A stretch of 14,983 nt of DNA, from positions 1 through 14,983 of the forward strand of contig CAYFJE010000020.1 of NCBI GenBank assembly GCA_964343345.1. The letters run 5' to 3'. Position 1 is the first letter of the stretch. Each line of letters begins with the position of its first letter. A program made the position numbers and the translations under genes. Below the pieces are notes generated by a model that worked only from the letters and a program-made list of their open reading frames with translations, was not told the origin of the DNA and made no database searches. Of this stretch, positions 6,948 to 14,021 are shown one piece after another. Origin of the DNA: UBA6624 sp964343345 [NCBI: uncultured bacterium]. GTDB taxonomy: Bacteria > UBP7 > UBA6624.

Positions 6948-8522
6948 ATGCCAATTCCAATAGCTGATCCAAACAAAATACTAAACCTCATTAATGACTT
7001 GATTGAAATAAAAAGTTCGACAGGATCTTATGGAGAAGATGATGTGCTTGATTTTGTAGAGGCTTACGTTAAGAGAAAGTCAAATGGATCTATTGATGTT
7101 TTGTCCTATTCCTATGAAATTGAAAAAATTGACAACTTCCCTGAAAGCAAAAGGTCAATAGCTTTAGTCAAGAAAGGAAAAAATAAAAAAGCTCTTCTTT
7201 TTGTTGCTAATGTTGACACTGTTGGAACTTCAGATTATTCTTACTTAGAGCCGGTTTCAACAAGTCCAGAAAAACTTATTAAAAGCCTTAACATCGAGAT
7301 TAAAGAATCTAAGAAAGATGGACAGATGGATAATAGGCCTCCTTTATCAAAACTAGCTACAAAGCATGCGAAGACAAAGGATTGGATATGGGGAAGAGGT
7401 GCTGCAGACATGAAAGGGAGTCTCGCTGTTCTTGTTGAGACTTTGCTTGCTTGGGAAGAGGAAGATGTGAGTTTAGTTCTTTTGATATCTCCTGACAGGC
7501 ATGGCGATTCTGAAGGTGTAAAAAATGCATTGCCAAAGTTGGGACAAGAGATAAGGAAAAGAAAAATGAGCATTATCGGCATGGTTGGTGTTGAACCATG
7601 GGAGCCTTCAGATGAAGGCAATAAGAGACAAGTTCATATGTCTTTGCTCGGTAAAGCTTTGGTTTGTGTTTATTATCGAGGTCCCACTGGGTCTGTTTCA
7701 TCAAATAATGGTTTTCCTTCTGCTCTTGCAATAGGTTCAGACATCATTCATGAAATAGATTCAGCTGAATACTTGATAGAGGAAAAGGATGGTGAAAAGA
7801 CTCCAAAATCTTTATTTTTATCAGCTAGAGATTTAAAAGATTCCTACAATACTCAGGTTCCAGGAGAGTTTTGGGGTTTTCTTCATGTTCCGACTTTCAA
7901 GAAACCAAATGAAATTTTAAGCATAGTCAGAGAAAAAGTTTCTGAATCAATCAAAAAAACTATTTCCTCTAGGTCAAAAAAATTTGGGTTTAAACCAACT
8001 GAAGTTTTAATGCTTGATCCCACCGAACTTGTTGAAAAACCTTACATTGTTCCTCAAGGACAAAATCTAAGAAAATTGTGTAGGGAGAAGTTTCTTGCAA
8101 GTGCTCTTTACAAGAGGGTTAAGTCTCCTTGGTGTATTGTTAGCATGATTCCTCCTTTTTATCCTAGTTATTCTTGGAAAGGTTCAAAAAAGAGTGATTT
8201 TGAAAAATCTTTGGATAAAGCTTTGAGGAAAGCCGATAAGAAATTCGAAACTGAATTTGAAAAGAAGCCTTTTTACAAAGACGTCTCTGACTTGTCCTTG
8301 ATTCCAGCAAGCAGAGACCATTGGATAGAATTTATGCCACAGCAACCTTTAAAGCTTTCTACTTCAAAAGGTATAGGGATTGCTGATATACCTTATGCCA
8401 ATGTCGGACCTCTTAGTCATGGTGTATCGACCCATGAGGAAAGAGTTTTGAAAGAGGACATACTTGAGAGGGTTCCCTTTACTATTTCTAACTTTATTAA
8501 AGAACTGTCCAATTCTTCCTAG
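6948..8522 (+). CDS. RocB-like M20-family protein with degenerate metal site
   Basis: 524 aa. Its layout follows the M20 metallopeptidases, closest to the RocB branch: VDTVG (90-93), WGRGAADMKGSLA (148-160), VGVEPWEP (213-220), a lid domain (about 230-350), and a C-terminal return to the catalytic fold with YKDVSDLSLI and ANVGPLS..STHEERV. Several residues that bind the two metals or catalyse in active M20 enzymes differ. The HxD motif reads N88-V-D90. The catalytic Glu-Glu pair after D183 is R184-H185. The lid His region reads GPTGSVSSNNGF without His. D154 and E216 remain. It may be a non-peptidase relative, use an altered metal set (H185, H491 and H496 are candidates), or hydrolyse something unusual. 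RocB itself is linked to arginine catabolism, but its chemistry is poorly defined, so no substrate is proposed. The frame is open throughout, with no sign of decay. Confidence 0.8.
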   Translation: MPIPIADPNKILNLINDLIEIKSSTGSYGEDDVLDFVEAYVKRKSNGSIDVLSYSYEIEKIDNFPESKRSIALVKKGKNKKALLFVANVDTVGTSDYSYLEPVSTSPEKLIKSLNIEIKESKKDGQMDNRPPLSKLATKHAKTKDWIWGRGAADMKGSLAVLVETLLAWEEEDVSLVLLISPDRHGDSEGVKNALPKLGQEIRKRKMSIIGMVGVEPWEPSDEGNKRQVHMSLLGKALVCVYYRGPTGSVSSNNGFPSALAIGSDIIHEIDSAEYLIEEKDGEKTPKSLFLSARDLKDSYNTQVPGEFWGFLHVPTFKKPNEILSIVREKVSESIKKTISSRSKKFGFKPTEVLMLDPTELVEKPYIVPQGQNLRKLCREKFLASALYKRVKSPWCIVSMIPPFYPSYSWKGSKKSDFEKSLDKALRKADKKFETEFEKKPFYKDVSDLSLIPASRDHWIEFMPQQPLKLSTSKGIGIADIPYANVGPLSHGVSTHEERVLKEDILERVPFTISNFIKELSNSS

Positions 8523-8537
8523 CCCACTTTTTCTTTT

Positions 8538-8554
8538 AGAGTAAAAAATACTCT
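8538..8554. promoter_or_regulatory. Operator-like palindrome 1
   Basis: Perfect 6-bp inverted repeat AGAGTA and TACTCT around a 5-nt A tract (17 bp). It is the distal site of the 30-bp array. It could also form a weak RNA hairpin followed by TTTA after the M20-like gene, but the regular repetition favours a protein-binding site. Confidence 0.55.
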
Positions 8555-8567
8555 TTATGCATTTTTT

Positions 8568-8584
8568 GGAATAAATTTTACTCT
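8568..8584. promoter_or_regulatory. Operator-like palindrome 2
   Basis: GGAATA and TACTCT half-sites around AATTT, with the same half-site spacing as site 1 and exactly 30 bp downstream of it. The right half-site is identical to that of site 1. Confidence 0.5.
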
Positions 8585-8597
8585 ATACGATGTTTTT

Positions 8598-8614
8598 GGA
8601 GTAAAATATATCCT
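8598..8614. promoter_or_regulatory. Operator-like palindrome 3, overlapping the presumed -10 element
   Basis: GGAGTA and TATCCT half-sites around AAATA, exactly 30 bp after site 2. It includes TAAAAT (8602-8607), the only reasonable -10 hexamer for the gene starting at 8618, so a protein bound here would block transcription. The right half-site is the weakest of the six. Confidence 0.45.
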
Positions 8615-8617
8615 ATT

Positions 8618-9085
8618 ATGTCTTTAAAGAAGATATTTGGATCGAAGCTTAGAGCAGATATTCTCCTCGAGATATTCTCAAATCCTGGGAAAGATTATCA
8701 TGTTAGAAAATTGTCAGCCATTGTTGGAGGTCATAGTACAAATGTTTCGAGAGAATTGAGAATGTTAGAAGAAATTGGCATAATTGTCCATAGGAAGGCG
8801 GGAAGAAAGGTACTTGTAAGGTTGAAAGAGGATGACCCTCTCGTAGACCTTTTTGGACAATGGGTCAGAGAATGGAAAAATCCAATAAGCAGAATAAGAA
8901 GGTTTGCTTCAGGTAGTGGTTTGATTTTAAGGTCTGTTGACCCTCAGGATTCTGAAGGTAAAAAAGTTCTTGTCATACTTGAAGGGAAAGAGGCTCCTCC
9001 TGACCTTGATGAACAGGTTAGGCTGATAAATTTAGACAAACAGAAACCGTTTTTAAAAGTTCTCTATGTCTGGAAACCCTCATAG
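8618..9085 (+). CDS. Winged-helix transcriptional regulator (ArsR/MarR-like fold), family uncertain
   Basis: 155 aa. Residues about 6-70 form a winged helix: KIFGSKLRADILLEIFSN, then YHVRKLSAIVGGHSTNVSRELRMLEEIGII (recognition helix near 40-55), then a basic wing HRKAGRKVLVRL. The FGSKLRADIL opening resembles small winged-helix proteins sometimes found beside or fused to nucleotidyltransferases. About residues 75-155 are a short C-terminal part, with conserved-looking DPLVDLFGQWV and a beta-rich end (KKVLVILEGKEAPPD, FLKVLYVWK), for which I see no known ligand domain. No Shine-Dalgarno precedes the ATG; the transcript would begin within a few bases of it. Three phased palindromes immediately upstream suggest it represses its own gene. 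The stop overlaps the convergent thiamine gene by 6 nt. Confidence 0.8.
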   Translation: MSLKKIFGSKLRADILLEIFSNPGKDYHVRKLSAIVGGHSTNVSRELRMLEEIGIIVHRKAGRKVLVRLKEDDPLVDLFGQWVREWKNPISRIRRFASGSGLILRSVDPQDSEGKKVLVILEGKEAPPDLDEQVRLINLDKQKPFLKVLYVWKPS

Positions 9086-9097
9086 GTTTTCTTTTTT
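9072..9097 (+). terminator. Intrinsic terminator of the winged-helix gene, inside the end of the ThiE/TenI-like gene
   Basis: Seven-bp stem GGAAACC and GGTTTTC (one G-T pair) with loop CTCATA, followed by six T residues (9092-9097). The stem includes the TAG stop. On the opposite strand there is no T tract, so it acts for rightward transcripts only. Confidence 0.6.
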
Positions 9098-9649
9098 AAA
9101 AAAATAACTACTCATTGCTATTCCTCTGGCTCCATGCTTTCTAGCTTTTATTAAATCATTCATCACCAACCCTCCAAGAGCATAGGTTGGAACTTTTGTT
9201 TGCTTTGATATGAATTCAAATCCGTCCCAACCCAAAGGTTTAAGGTTAGATTTTTTCGAAAAAGGGTTTTTTACAGGGGAAATGAGAAGGCTGTCGAATT
9301 TAACTTTTTCTGTTCTTTTTAACGAATTGCTGTCATGAACTGAAGTTGACAAAAAGAGATTTTTGTTTTTTTTGCAGTCTCTAAGCCATTTTCTCGAAGG
9401 TTCTTTGTCTGGCAGATGAACCCCTTCAAAACCAAGATCAAAAGCCATTAAAGGAGATCCGTTAAAAATAAGAAATAAATCTGGAAACATTTCTCTTATT
9501 TTTTTTGACATTTCAACAAGTTTTTTTTCTTGAATTTTTTTATCTCTTACCTGGAGGCATTCCATTCCGTTATTGCATGCAATTTCTATTTTCTTGAAGA
9601 TTTTTTGATTTAGGGAAGGAGTGATTCCGATTGATTTAAATGTTTTCAA
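9080..9649 (-). CDS. ThiE/TenI-family protein (thiamine phosphate synthase or thiazole tautomerase)
   Basis: 189 aa, shorter than the usual 200-215. The TIM-barrel family pattern is clear: LQVRDKK (33-38), FEGVHLPDKE, LSTSVHDSNSL, LLISPVKNPF, PLGWDGFEFI and VPTYALGGL..NDLIKARKHGARGIAMSSY. Two ThiE hallmarks are missing: the IND metal-binding motif reads FNG (62-64), and the T-x-T-K phosphate loop is replaced by NPFSKK. SVH and the PLGW/ALGG patterns resemble TenI-like proteins. So it could be the tautomerase that finishes the ThiG product, or a diverged thiamine phosphate synthase. It starts with TTG in a TTGA overlap with the stop of thiG, so it is the last gene of the thiS-thiG unit. Its end overlaps the convergent regulator gene. 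Confidence 0.8.
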   Translation of the reverse strand: MKTFKSIGITPSLNQKIFKKIEIACNNGMECLQVRDKKIQEKKLVEMSKKIREMFPDLFLIFNGSPLMAFDLGFEGVHLPDKEPSRKWLRDCKKNKNLFLSTSVHDSNSLKRTEKVKFDSLLISPVKNPFSKKSNLKPLGWDGFEFISKQTKVPTYALGGLVMNDLIKARKHGARGIAMSSYFFKKENL

Positions 9650-10416
9650 CTTCCAGGAACACCTTCTGTAGGACTTGAGGGGTCAGCAGAGAATTTTTTT
9701 GGCATTCTTCCTGATCTAAATGCGATTTCTCCTGCCATTACTGAATATTTCATTGCTTCAGCCATTCCAATTGGGTTTTTTGCTTCTGCTATTGCAGTAT
9801 TCATAAGAACACCATCTGCACCTAACTCCATTGCAACAGCTGCATCGCTCGCGGTTCCTACACCTGCATCAACAATCATTGGGACTTTTGTTATTGCTTT
9901 TCTGACTATAGAGAGTGTTTCTCTGTCTTGTATCCCTAAACCGCTTCCAATTGGCGATGCTAGGGGCATGACCGCATGACAGCCTATTTCTTGAAGTTTC
10001 TTTGCTCCTACAGGGTCAGGACCACAGTAAGGCATAACGATAAAACCTTCTTCAATAAGCATTTTTGCTGCTTCTAGTGTTTGTTCCATGTCTGGCCATA
10101 AACTAAATTTATCTCCAATGACTTCTAGTTTTATTAAATTTGTATTTAAAGCTTCTCTGGCAAGCCTTGCTGTAAGCATCGCATCTTCTACATTGAAGCA
10201 TCCAGCAGTGTTTGGTAAAAGTTTGTATTTTTTAAGATCCAAAAAATCCAACAGACCTTTTCCTTTTGGAGCATTCATATCAATCCTTCTTATTGCAACA
10301 GTTACAAGGTCAGTTCCGCTTATCTCCAAGGCTTCTTTCATAATTTCAAAACTTTCGTATTTTCCTGTTCCAAGAACTAGTTTCGATTTAAATTTAAATG
10401 GTCCTACTTCTAGCAT
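9646..10416 (-). CDS. thiG: Thiazole synthase ThiG
   Basis: 256 aa, full length. It carries the family signatures LVLGTGKY, VTVAIRR, LLPNTAGC, LIKLEVIGD with the Schiff-base lysine K96, MPYCGPDP, MPLASPIGSGLGI, VDAGVGTASDAA..MELGADGVLMNTAIA and AGEIAFRSGRM. The enzyme builds the thiazole phosphate of thiamine from deoxyxylulose 5-phosphate, dehydroglycine and ThiS thiocarboxylate. The ATG follows the thiS stop with no gap, and its Shine-Dalgarno AGGAGG lies in the last codons of thiS. The partners ThiF, ThiH/ThiO and ThiC are not in the window. Confidence 0.97.
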   Translation of the reverse strand: MLEVGPFKFKSKLVLGTGKYESFEIMKEALEISGTDLVTVAIRRIDMNAPKGKGLLDFLDLKKYKLLPNTAGCFNVEDAMLTARLAREALNTNLIKLEVIGDKFSLWPDMEQTLEAAKMLIEEGFIVMPYCGPDPVGAKKLQEIGCHAVMPLASPIGSGLGIQDRETLSIVRKAITKVPMIVDAGVGTASDAAVAMELGADGVLMNTAIAEAKNPIGMAEAMKYSVMAGEIAFRSGRMPKKFSADPSSPTEGVPGS

Positions 10417-10614
10417 TTATCCTCCTGGTGCAGCTTTTACAAGTTCCAAAACATCTCCATCTTCCAGGTCGATTGAGTCTCTTTCATGTCTGTGAACTAT
10501 TTTTCTGTTTAGAGCAACCGCAACAAAATCTGGAGATATATTCATTTCTCTCAGAAGTTCATTCACTGTTCCTCCAGCAAACTCTTGAAAACTTCCATTA
10601 ACTTTAATTTTCAT
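10417..10614 (-). CDS. thiS: Sulfur carrier protein ThiS
   Basis: 65 aa, a beta-grasp ubiquitin-like protein ending in the essential Gly-Gly that is activated and thiocarboxylated. Typical features are MKIKVNG, the VNELLREM helix, VAVALNRKIVHR, DGDVLELV and the final PGG. The ATG overlaps the stop of the upstream S9 peptidase gene as ATGA, so it is translated by coupling. The CCAGGAGGATAA end also supplies the ribosome binding site for thiG. No thiamine riboswitch precedes it, as expected for a gene inside an operon. Confidence 0.95.
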   Translation of the reverse strand: MKIKVNGSFQEFAGGTVNELLREMNISPDFVAVALNRKIVHRHERDSIDLEDGDVLELVKAAPGG

Positions 10615-12581
10615 AAGTTGTTTTTAAACCAGTTTATTAAAAGTCTCAATCTTTCCATTTTCCTGTTTGGAGAACCCGATCTTGATAACTCGTGTGTTTC
10701 GTTTGGGAATCGTGCAAATGAAACCTTTTGTCCAAGCATTCTTAAAGCAACAAAAAGCTGTTCTGCTTGCTCTATTGGACATCTGAGATCTTGTTCGCTA
10801 TGTATTATCAAGGTAGAAGCTTTCATGTTTTGAACATAGGTTATAGGGCTTTTTTCAATATATGTTTCAGGGTTTTCCCAAGGGGTTTTCCCAATTTGTT
10901 CGATATCAAAAAAATAGCCAATATCACTCGTTCCAAACATTGACGAGAAGTTCGATATCCCTCTCTGGGTAACTGCAGCTTTGAACATGTCGGTATGTCC
11001 TATGATCCAGTTTGTCATAAAACCCCCATATGAACCTCCGCAAACTCCAAGTCTTTTTCTATCAATTTGTTTGTATTTTTTTAAGCTTTCTTCGACTGAT
11101 TCGATTAGATCTTCATAATCTCTTTCTCCATACCTTTTAAAGACACTGTGGGCCCAATCAACACCATACCCATCAGATCCTCTAGGGTTTCCGTATATTA
11201 CAGCAAAACCTTCTCCAGCAAGCATTTGGAATTCAAGCATTAGAGCATTTCCGTAAACAGTCTTTGGCCCTCCATGGATTTCCAAGATTGCTGGAACTTT
11301 TTTCTTATGTGTCAGCCTTGGTTTGATAACCCAAGCATCAACCAGGGTTTTGTCAGATGCTTTAAAAGTCATTTTTTCTGGTTTAAAGAATCTTCTTTTA
11401 CTTGATAATGTGTCATTATGCTTTGTTATTTTTATTGCCTTTTTCCCTTTTTCAATTAGCCAAAGTTCAGGAAAGGATATAGGGGATGTTCTTAGTTCAA
11501 TTCGTGATTCTCCATCTTTTGACTGAGAATACCCGATTACGGAATACTCTGAATCAGATATGTATTTCCAGGATTTTTTCTTAATTTCAAATTCAACAAG
11601 CCTTATGGACTCTTTGACGGTTGCAGCAAATCTTACCTTGTTAGAGTTTTCGGAAATCCAAATATCACTTCCAGATGGGAACTTTGTATCACAGTTCATT
11701 GAGTTTCCTATCCCAAATTCGAAACCAGTTGTTATCTTTTTGAGTTTTTTGTCTTTTTTGATTTCGTAAAGCCCATCATTAGAAGCCCAGGATTTTTTCA
11801 TTTCGTTTGCAATTACATAAATCTTGTTTTTCGCAACTATAGGGTGATATGCACTTTTACCAAATGATGTAAGTTTTGTCTCTTTTCCTCCTTGGATTGG
11901 AACTGAATATATTTCGGAAGACATTGCTTGAGACATGTCATTTTCTGGATTTGGTGTTCGCGAATAGAGTACTTTTTCGTCTTGTGCATTCCAAGATCCA
12001 ACACTCCATTTACCAGAGGTTATTTTTTTTGATTTTTTCCCTTTTACCTTTTGGGAAAAAAGATGGTTTCTTTTTTTCAGGAATGAACCTTGACCGTTAA
12101 GCCTCCAGAAGGCTGTTTCAATAACTTCAACATCTTCTGCAAAGGATTCTTTGTACTTTTGTTTTTCGGGATTGTCAGAAGACGTGAAGACAACTGTTTT
12201 TCCATTTGGAGAGAATTCAAAAGAGTTTATGCCATTTTTTTCTTCTGTAAACCTCTGTGCTTCTCCTCCATCCATGTCTAAAAAGTAAATTTGATATTTT
12301 TTATCTTTTGATCTTTTTGACAGGAATGCTAAGGTTTTTCCATCCGGAGACCATTTTGGAGAAAATGCATCAAAGTCTTTAGATGAAACTCTTTTGTTTT
12401 TCAAAGTTTTTAAATCCGTTATTCTTATCTCTGATTTCCAGCAGTTTTTTTTTGTATTTTTGTTTGCTTTCCTCAAAACATAGCAAACAGTTTTTTTGTT
12501 TGGATTTATAACTGGATCAGAAACATGAATTATCTTCCTTATGTCTTTTGGAGAAAAGTTTTTTAGAGTCTTTTTAGCCAT
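10611..12581 (-). CDS. S9-family peptidase (acylaminoacyl-peptidase/prolyl oligopeptidase type)
   Basis: 656 aa from ATG 12581, which shares an A with the proS stop (TAATG). An in-frame TTG two codons upstream is less likely. Residues about 15-380 form a beta-propeller of TolB/WD-like blades (FSPKWSPDGKTLAFLS, FEFSPNGKTVVFTSS). The last ~240 form the alpha/beta-hydrolase domain with EIHGGP, NPRGSDGYG, nucleophile S517 in CGGSYGGF, D598 in SEQDLRCP and H630 in NETHELSRSG. The triad is intact, so it should be an active serine peptidase that trims short or N-blocked peptides. No signal peptide was seen, which implies a cytoplasmic enzyme. It is rich in lysine. Its place between proS and thiS looks like chance operon packing rather than shared function. 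Confidence 0.92.
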   Translation of the reverse strand: MAKKTLKNFSPKDIRKIIHVSDPVINPNKKTVCYVLRKANKNTKKNCWKSEIRITDLKTLKNKRVSSKDFDAFSPKWSPDGKTLAFLSKRSKDKKYQIYFLDMDGGEAQRFTEEKNGINSFEFSPNGKTVVFTSSDNPEKQKYKESFAEDVEVIETAFWRLNGQGSFLKKRNHLFSQKVKGKKSKKITSGKWSVGSWNAQDEKVLYSRTPNPENDMSQAMSSEIYSVPIQGGKETKLTSFGKSAYHPIVAKNKIYVIANEMKKSWASNDGLYEIKKDKKLKKITTGFEFGIGNSMNCDTKFPSGSDIWISENSNKVRFAATVKESIRLVEFEIKKKSWKYISDSEYSVIGYSQSKDGESRIELRTSPISFPELWLIEKGKKAIKITKHNDTLSSKRRFFKPEKMTFKASDKTLVDAWVIKPRLTHKKKVPAILEIHGGPKTVYGNALMLEFQMLAGEGFAVIYGNPRGSDGYGVDWAHSVFKRYGERDYEDLIESVEESLKKYKQIDRKRLGVCGGSYGGFMTNWIIGHTDMFKAAVTQRGISNFSSMFGTSDIGYFFDIEQIGKTPWENPETYIEKSPITYVQNMKASTLIIHSEQDLRCPIEQAEQLFVALRMLGQKVSFARFPNETHELSRSGSPNRKMERLRLLINWFKNNL

Positions 12582-14008
12582 TACCAAGCTCTTGAAAACA
12601 ATGCTTTTATTTTTGTTTTTGAACCATCCGGAGCAATTGATTCACTCGAGTCTTTAAAACATCTTATTGTCGCTTTAGTTTTTTCTTTTATTTCTGCTTC
12701 AAGCTCTTTATTGTCTGGGTTCCATGGAATCCATATTGCAAACTTGGAATCAATTGCATTTTTGATTTCTTTTATGTCTTTTCCTTCAGTTATCCTGCTG
12801 TTCATTTTCTTTTTTGCATTTTCAAAAAGATTTTTTTGGATATCTTCCATCAAGGATTTGCAAGCCTCAATGATGTTTTCGATTTTTATTTTCTCTTTGC
12901 TTCCATCATCTCTTCTTGCTATTATGCATGCTTTTTCTTCTATGTCCCTTGGACCTATTTCAATTCTTACAGGGACACCTTTCAGTTCCCAATCATTAAA
13001 CTTGAATCCAGGTCTTAGGTTTTCTCTATTGTCATAAGTTGCTCTAAAGCCTTTTTCTGAAAGGTCTTCAAGTAGTTTTTTACCGGCTTCGTTTACTTTT
13101 TCGTTCTTGTCTGCAGCAATTGGAATGATGACTATTTGAATTGGCGAAACTTTTGGAGGCAGTATTAAACCTTTATCATCTCCGTGTGTTAAAACCAAAC
13201 CCCCAATCAGCCTTGTTGAAACTCCCCATGATGTTTGATAGGGGTGTTTTCTTTTCTCGTCTTTGTCTTGAAACCATATCTCAAATGCTTTTGCGAAGTT
13301 GGTACCTAAATAATGGCTTGTTCCCATCTGTAAGGCTTGTCCATCTGGAAGTATTGTTTCTATAGTATGTGTTTCCACAGCTCCCGCAAATTTTTCTGAT
13401 TCAGATTTTTGTCCATAAACCAAAGGAACAGCCAAAAGTCCTTCAACTGTTTCTCTATATATTTCAAGTATCGATAATGTCTCTTCAATAGCTTCTTCTT
13501 TCGTGGCATGAACAGTGTGCCCTTCTTGCCATAAAAACTCTGTAGTCCTCAAGAAAGGCCTTGTTGTTTTCTCCCATCTCATAACATTTGCCCATTGGTT
13601 TATCAATACGGGAAGGTCTCTATAACCATTGATCCATTTTGAATACATATGACAAATAATTGCTTCACTGGTTGGTCTGATCGCAAGCCTTTCTTCGAGT
13701 TTTTCGCTTCCGGCTGTTTCGACCCAGGCGACTTCTGGAGCAAAACCTTCAACATGTTCTGCTTCCTTTTTCAGGAACGATTCTGGAATAAGAACAGGAA
13801 AGTATGCATTTTGATGTCCTGTTTCTTTGAATCTTGTATCTAGTTCTTTTTGTATTTGTTCCCATATAGCATATCCATGAGGTTTTATGACCATCGAGCC
13901 TCTTACAGGTGCATAGTCAACAAGTCCTGCTTTCAAGACTGTGTCCGTATACCACTGGGATAAGTTTTCTTCTCTTGACGAAACTCCGAGATTTTTTGAT
14001 TTATTCAT
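12581..14008 (-). CDS. proS: Prolyl-tRNA synthetase, archaeal/eukaryotic type
   Basis: 475 aa, the length of the short archaeal-type ProRS without the bacterial editing insertion. Class II motifs are present: motif 1 region RGSMVIKPHGYAIWE, AIRPTSEAIICHMYSKWI, motif 2 RPFLRTTEFLWQEGHT (150-164), GTSHYLGTNFAKAF, SWGVSTRLIGGLVLTHGDD and motif 3 GDDKGLILPPKV (276-287). The anticodon-binding domain is about 290-385 (NLRPGFKFNDWELKGVPVRIE). The C-terminal domain is present, but its usual zinc cysteines are gone (PWNPDNKELE instead of PWC....CE), and the usual final Tyr is Trp475. It ligates proline to its tRNA. No Shine-Dalgarno precedes the ATG; TACGAT ends 7 nt before it. It is the first gene of a probable sub-operon running through the S9 peptidase to thiS-thiG. 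Confidence 0.95.
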   Translation of the reverse strand: MNKSKNLGVSSREENLSQWYTDTVLKAGLVDYAPVRGSMVIKPHGYAIWEQIQKELDTRFKETGHQNAYFPVLIPESFLKKEAEHVEGFAPEVAWVETAGSEKLEERLAIRPTSEAIICHMYSKWINGYRDLPVLINQWANVMRWEKTTRPFLRTTEFLWQEGHTVHATKEEAIEETLSILEIYRETVEGLLAVPLVYGQKSESEKFAGAVETHTIETILPDGQALQMGTSHYLGTNFAKAFEIWFQDKDEKRKHPYQTSWGVSTRLIGGLVLTHGDDKGLILPPKVSPIQIVIIPIAADKNEKVNEAGKKLLEDLSEKGFRATYDNRENLRPGFKFNDWELKGVPVRIEIGPRDIEEKACIIARRDDGSKEKIKIENIIEACKSLMEDIQKNLFENAKKKMNSRITEGKDIKEIKNAIDSKFAIWIPWNPDNKELEAEIKEKTKATIRCFKDSSESIAPDGSKTKIKALFSRAW

Positions 14009-14015
14009 TTTTTAT

Positions 14016-14021
14016 ATCGTA
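14016..14021 (-). promoter_or_regulatory. Putative -10 element before proS (leaderless geometry)
   Basis: TACGAT on the minus strand begins immediately after the folP stop (14022-14024) and ends 7 nt before the proS ATG. The 7 nt are A/T only and contain no Shine-Dalgarno. This would give proS and the downstream genes a start site of their own inside the longer purM-folP run. No clear -35 was seen. Confidence 0.45.

Larger units (their letters stand above)
8531..8620 (+). repeat. Three degenerate 30-bp direct repeats upstream of the winged-helix gene
   Basis: Units 8531-8560, 8561-8590 and 8591-8620 align without gaps at about 19-20 of 30 identical bases per pair. The best conserved core is TTTTTGGA/AGA, then G/ATAAA, then T-A at the end of the middle block. 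The third unit ends on the ATG of the downstream gene. The exact 30-bp period is close to three DNA turns, so each core would face the same side of the helix. The array fills nearly the whole spacer after the M20-like gene. Confidence 0.75.

Noticed and set aside
6948-8522. M20-like gene as a decaying pseudogene
   Set aside because: The frame is open over 524 codons and the fold motifs are well kept, so replaced ligands look like divergence rather than decay.
8531-8620. 30-bp periodic repeats as a CRISPR array
   Set aside because: The units are tandem with no spacers, degenerate and only three in number, and they contain palindromes upstream of a regulator; no cas gene is present.
10615-10700. 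Thiamine pyrophosphate riboswitch ahead of thiS
   Set aside because: The sequence upstream of thiS is the coding end of the S9 peptidase gene, with a 4-nt overlap and no conserved riboswitch core.
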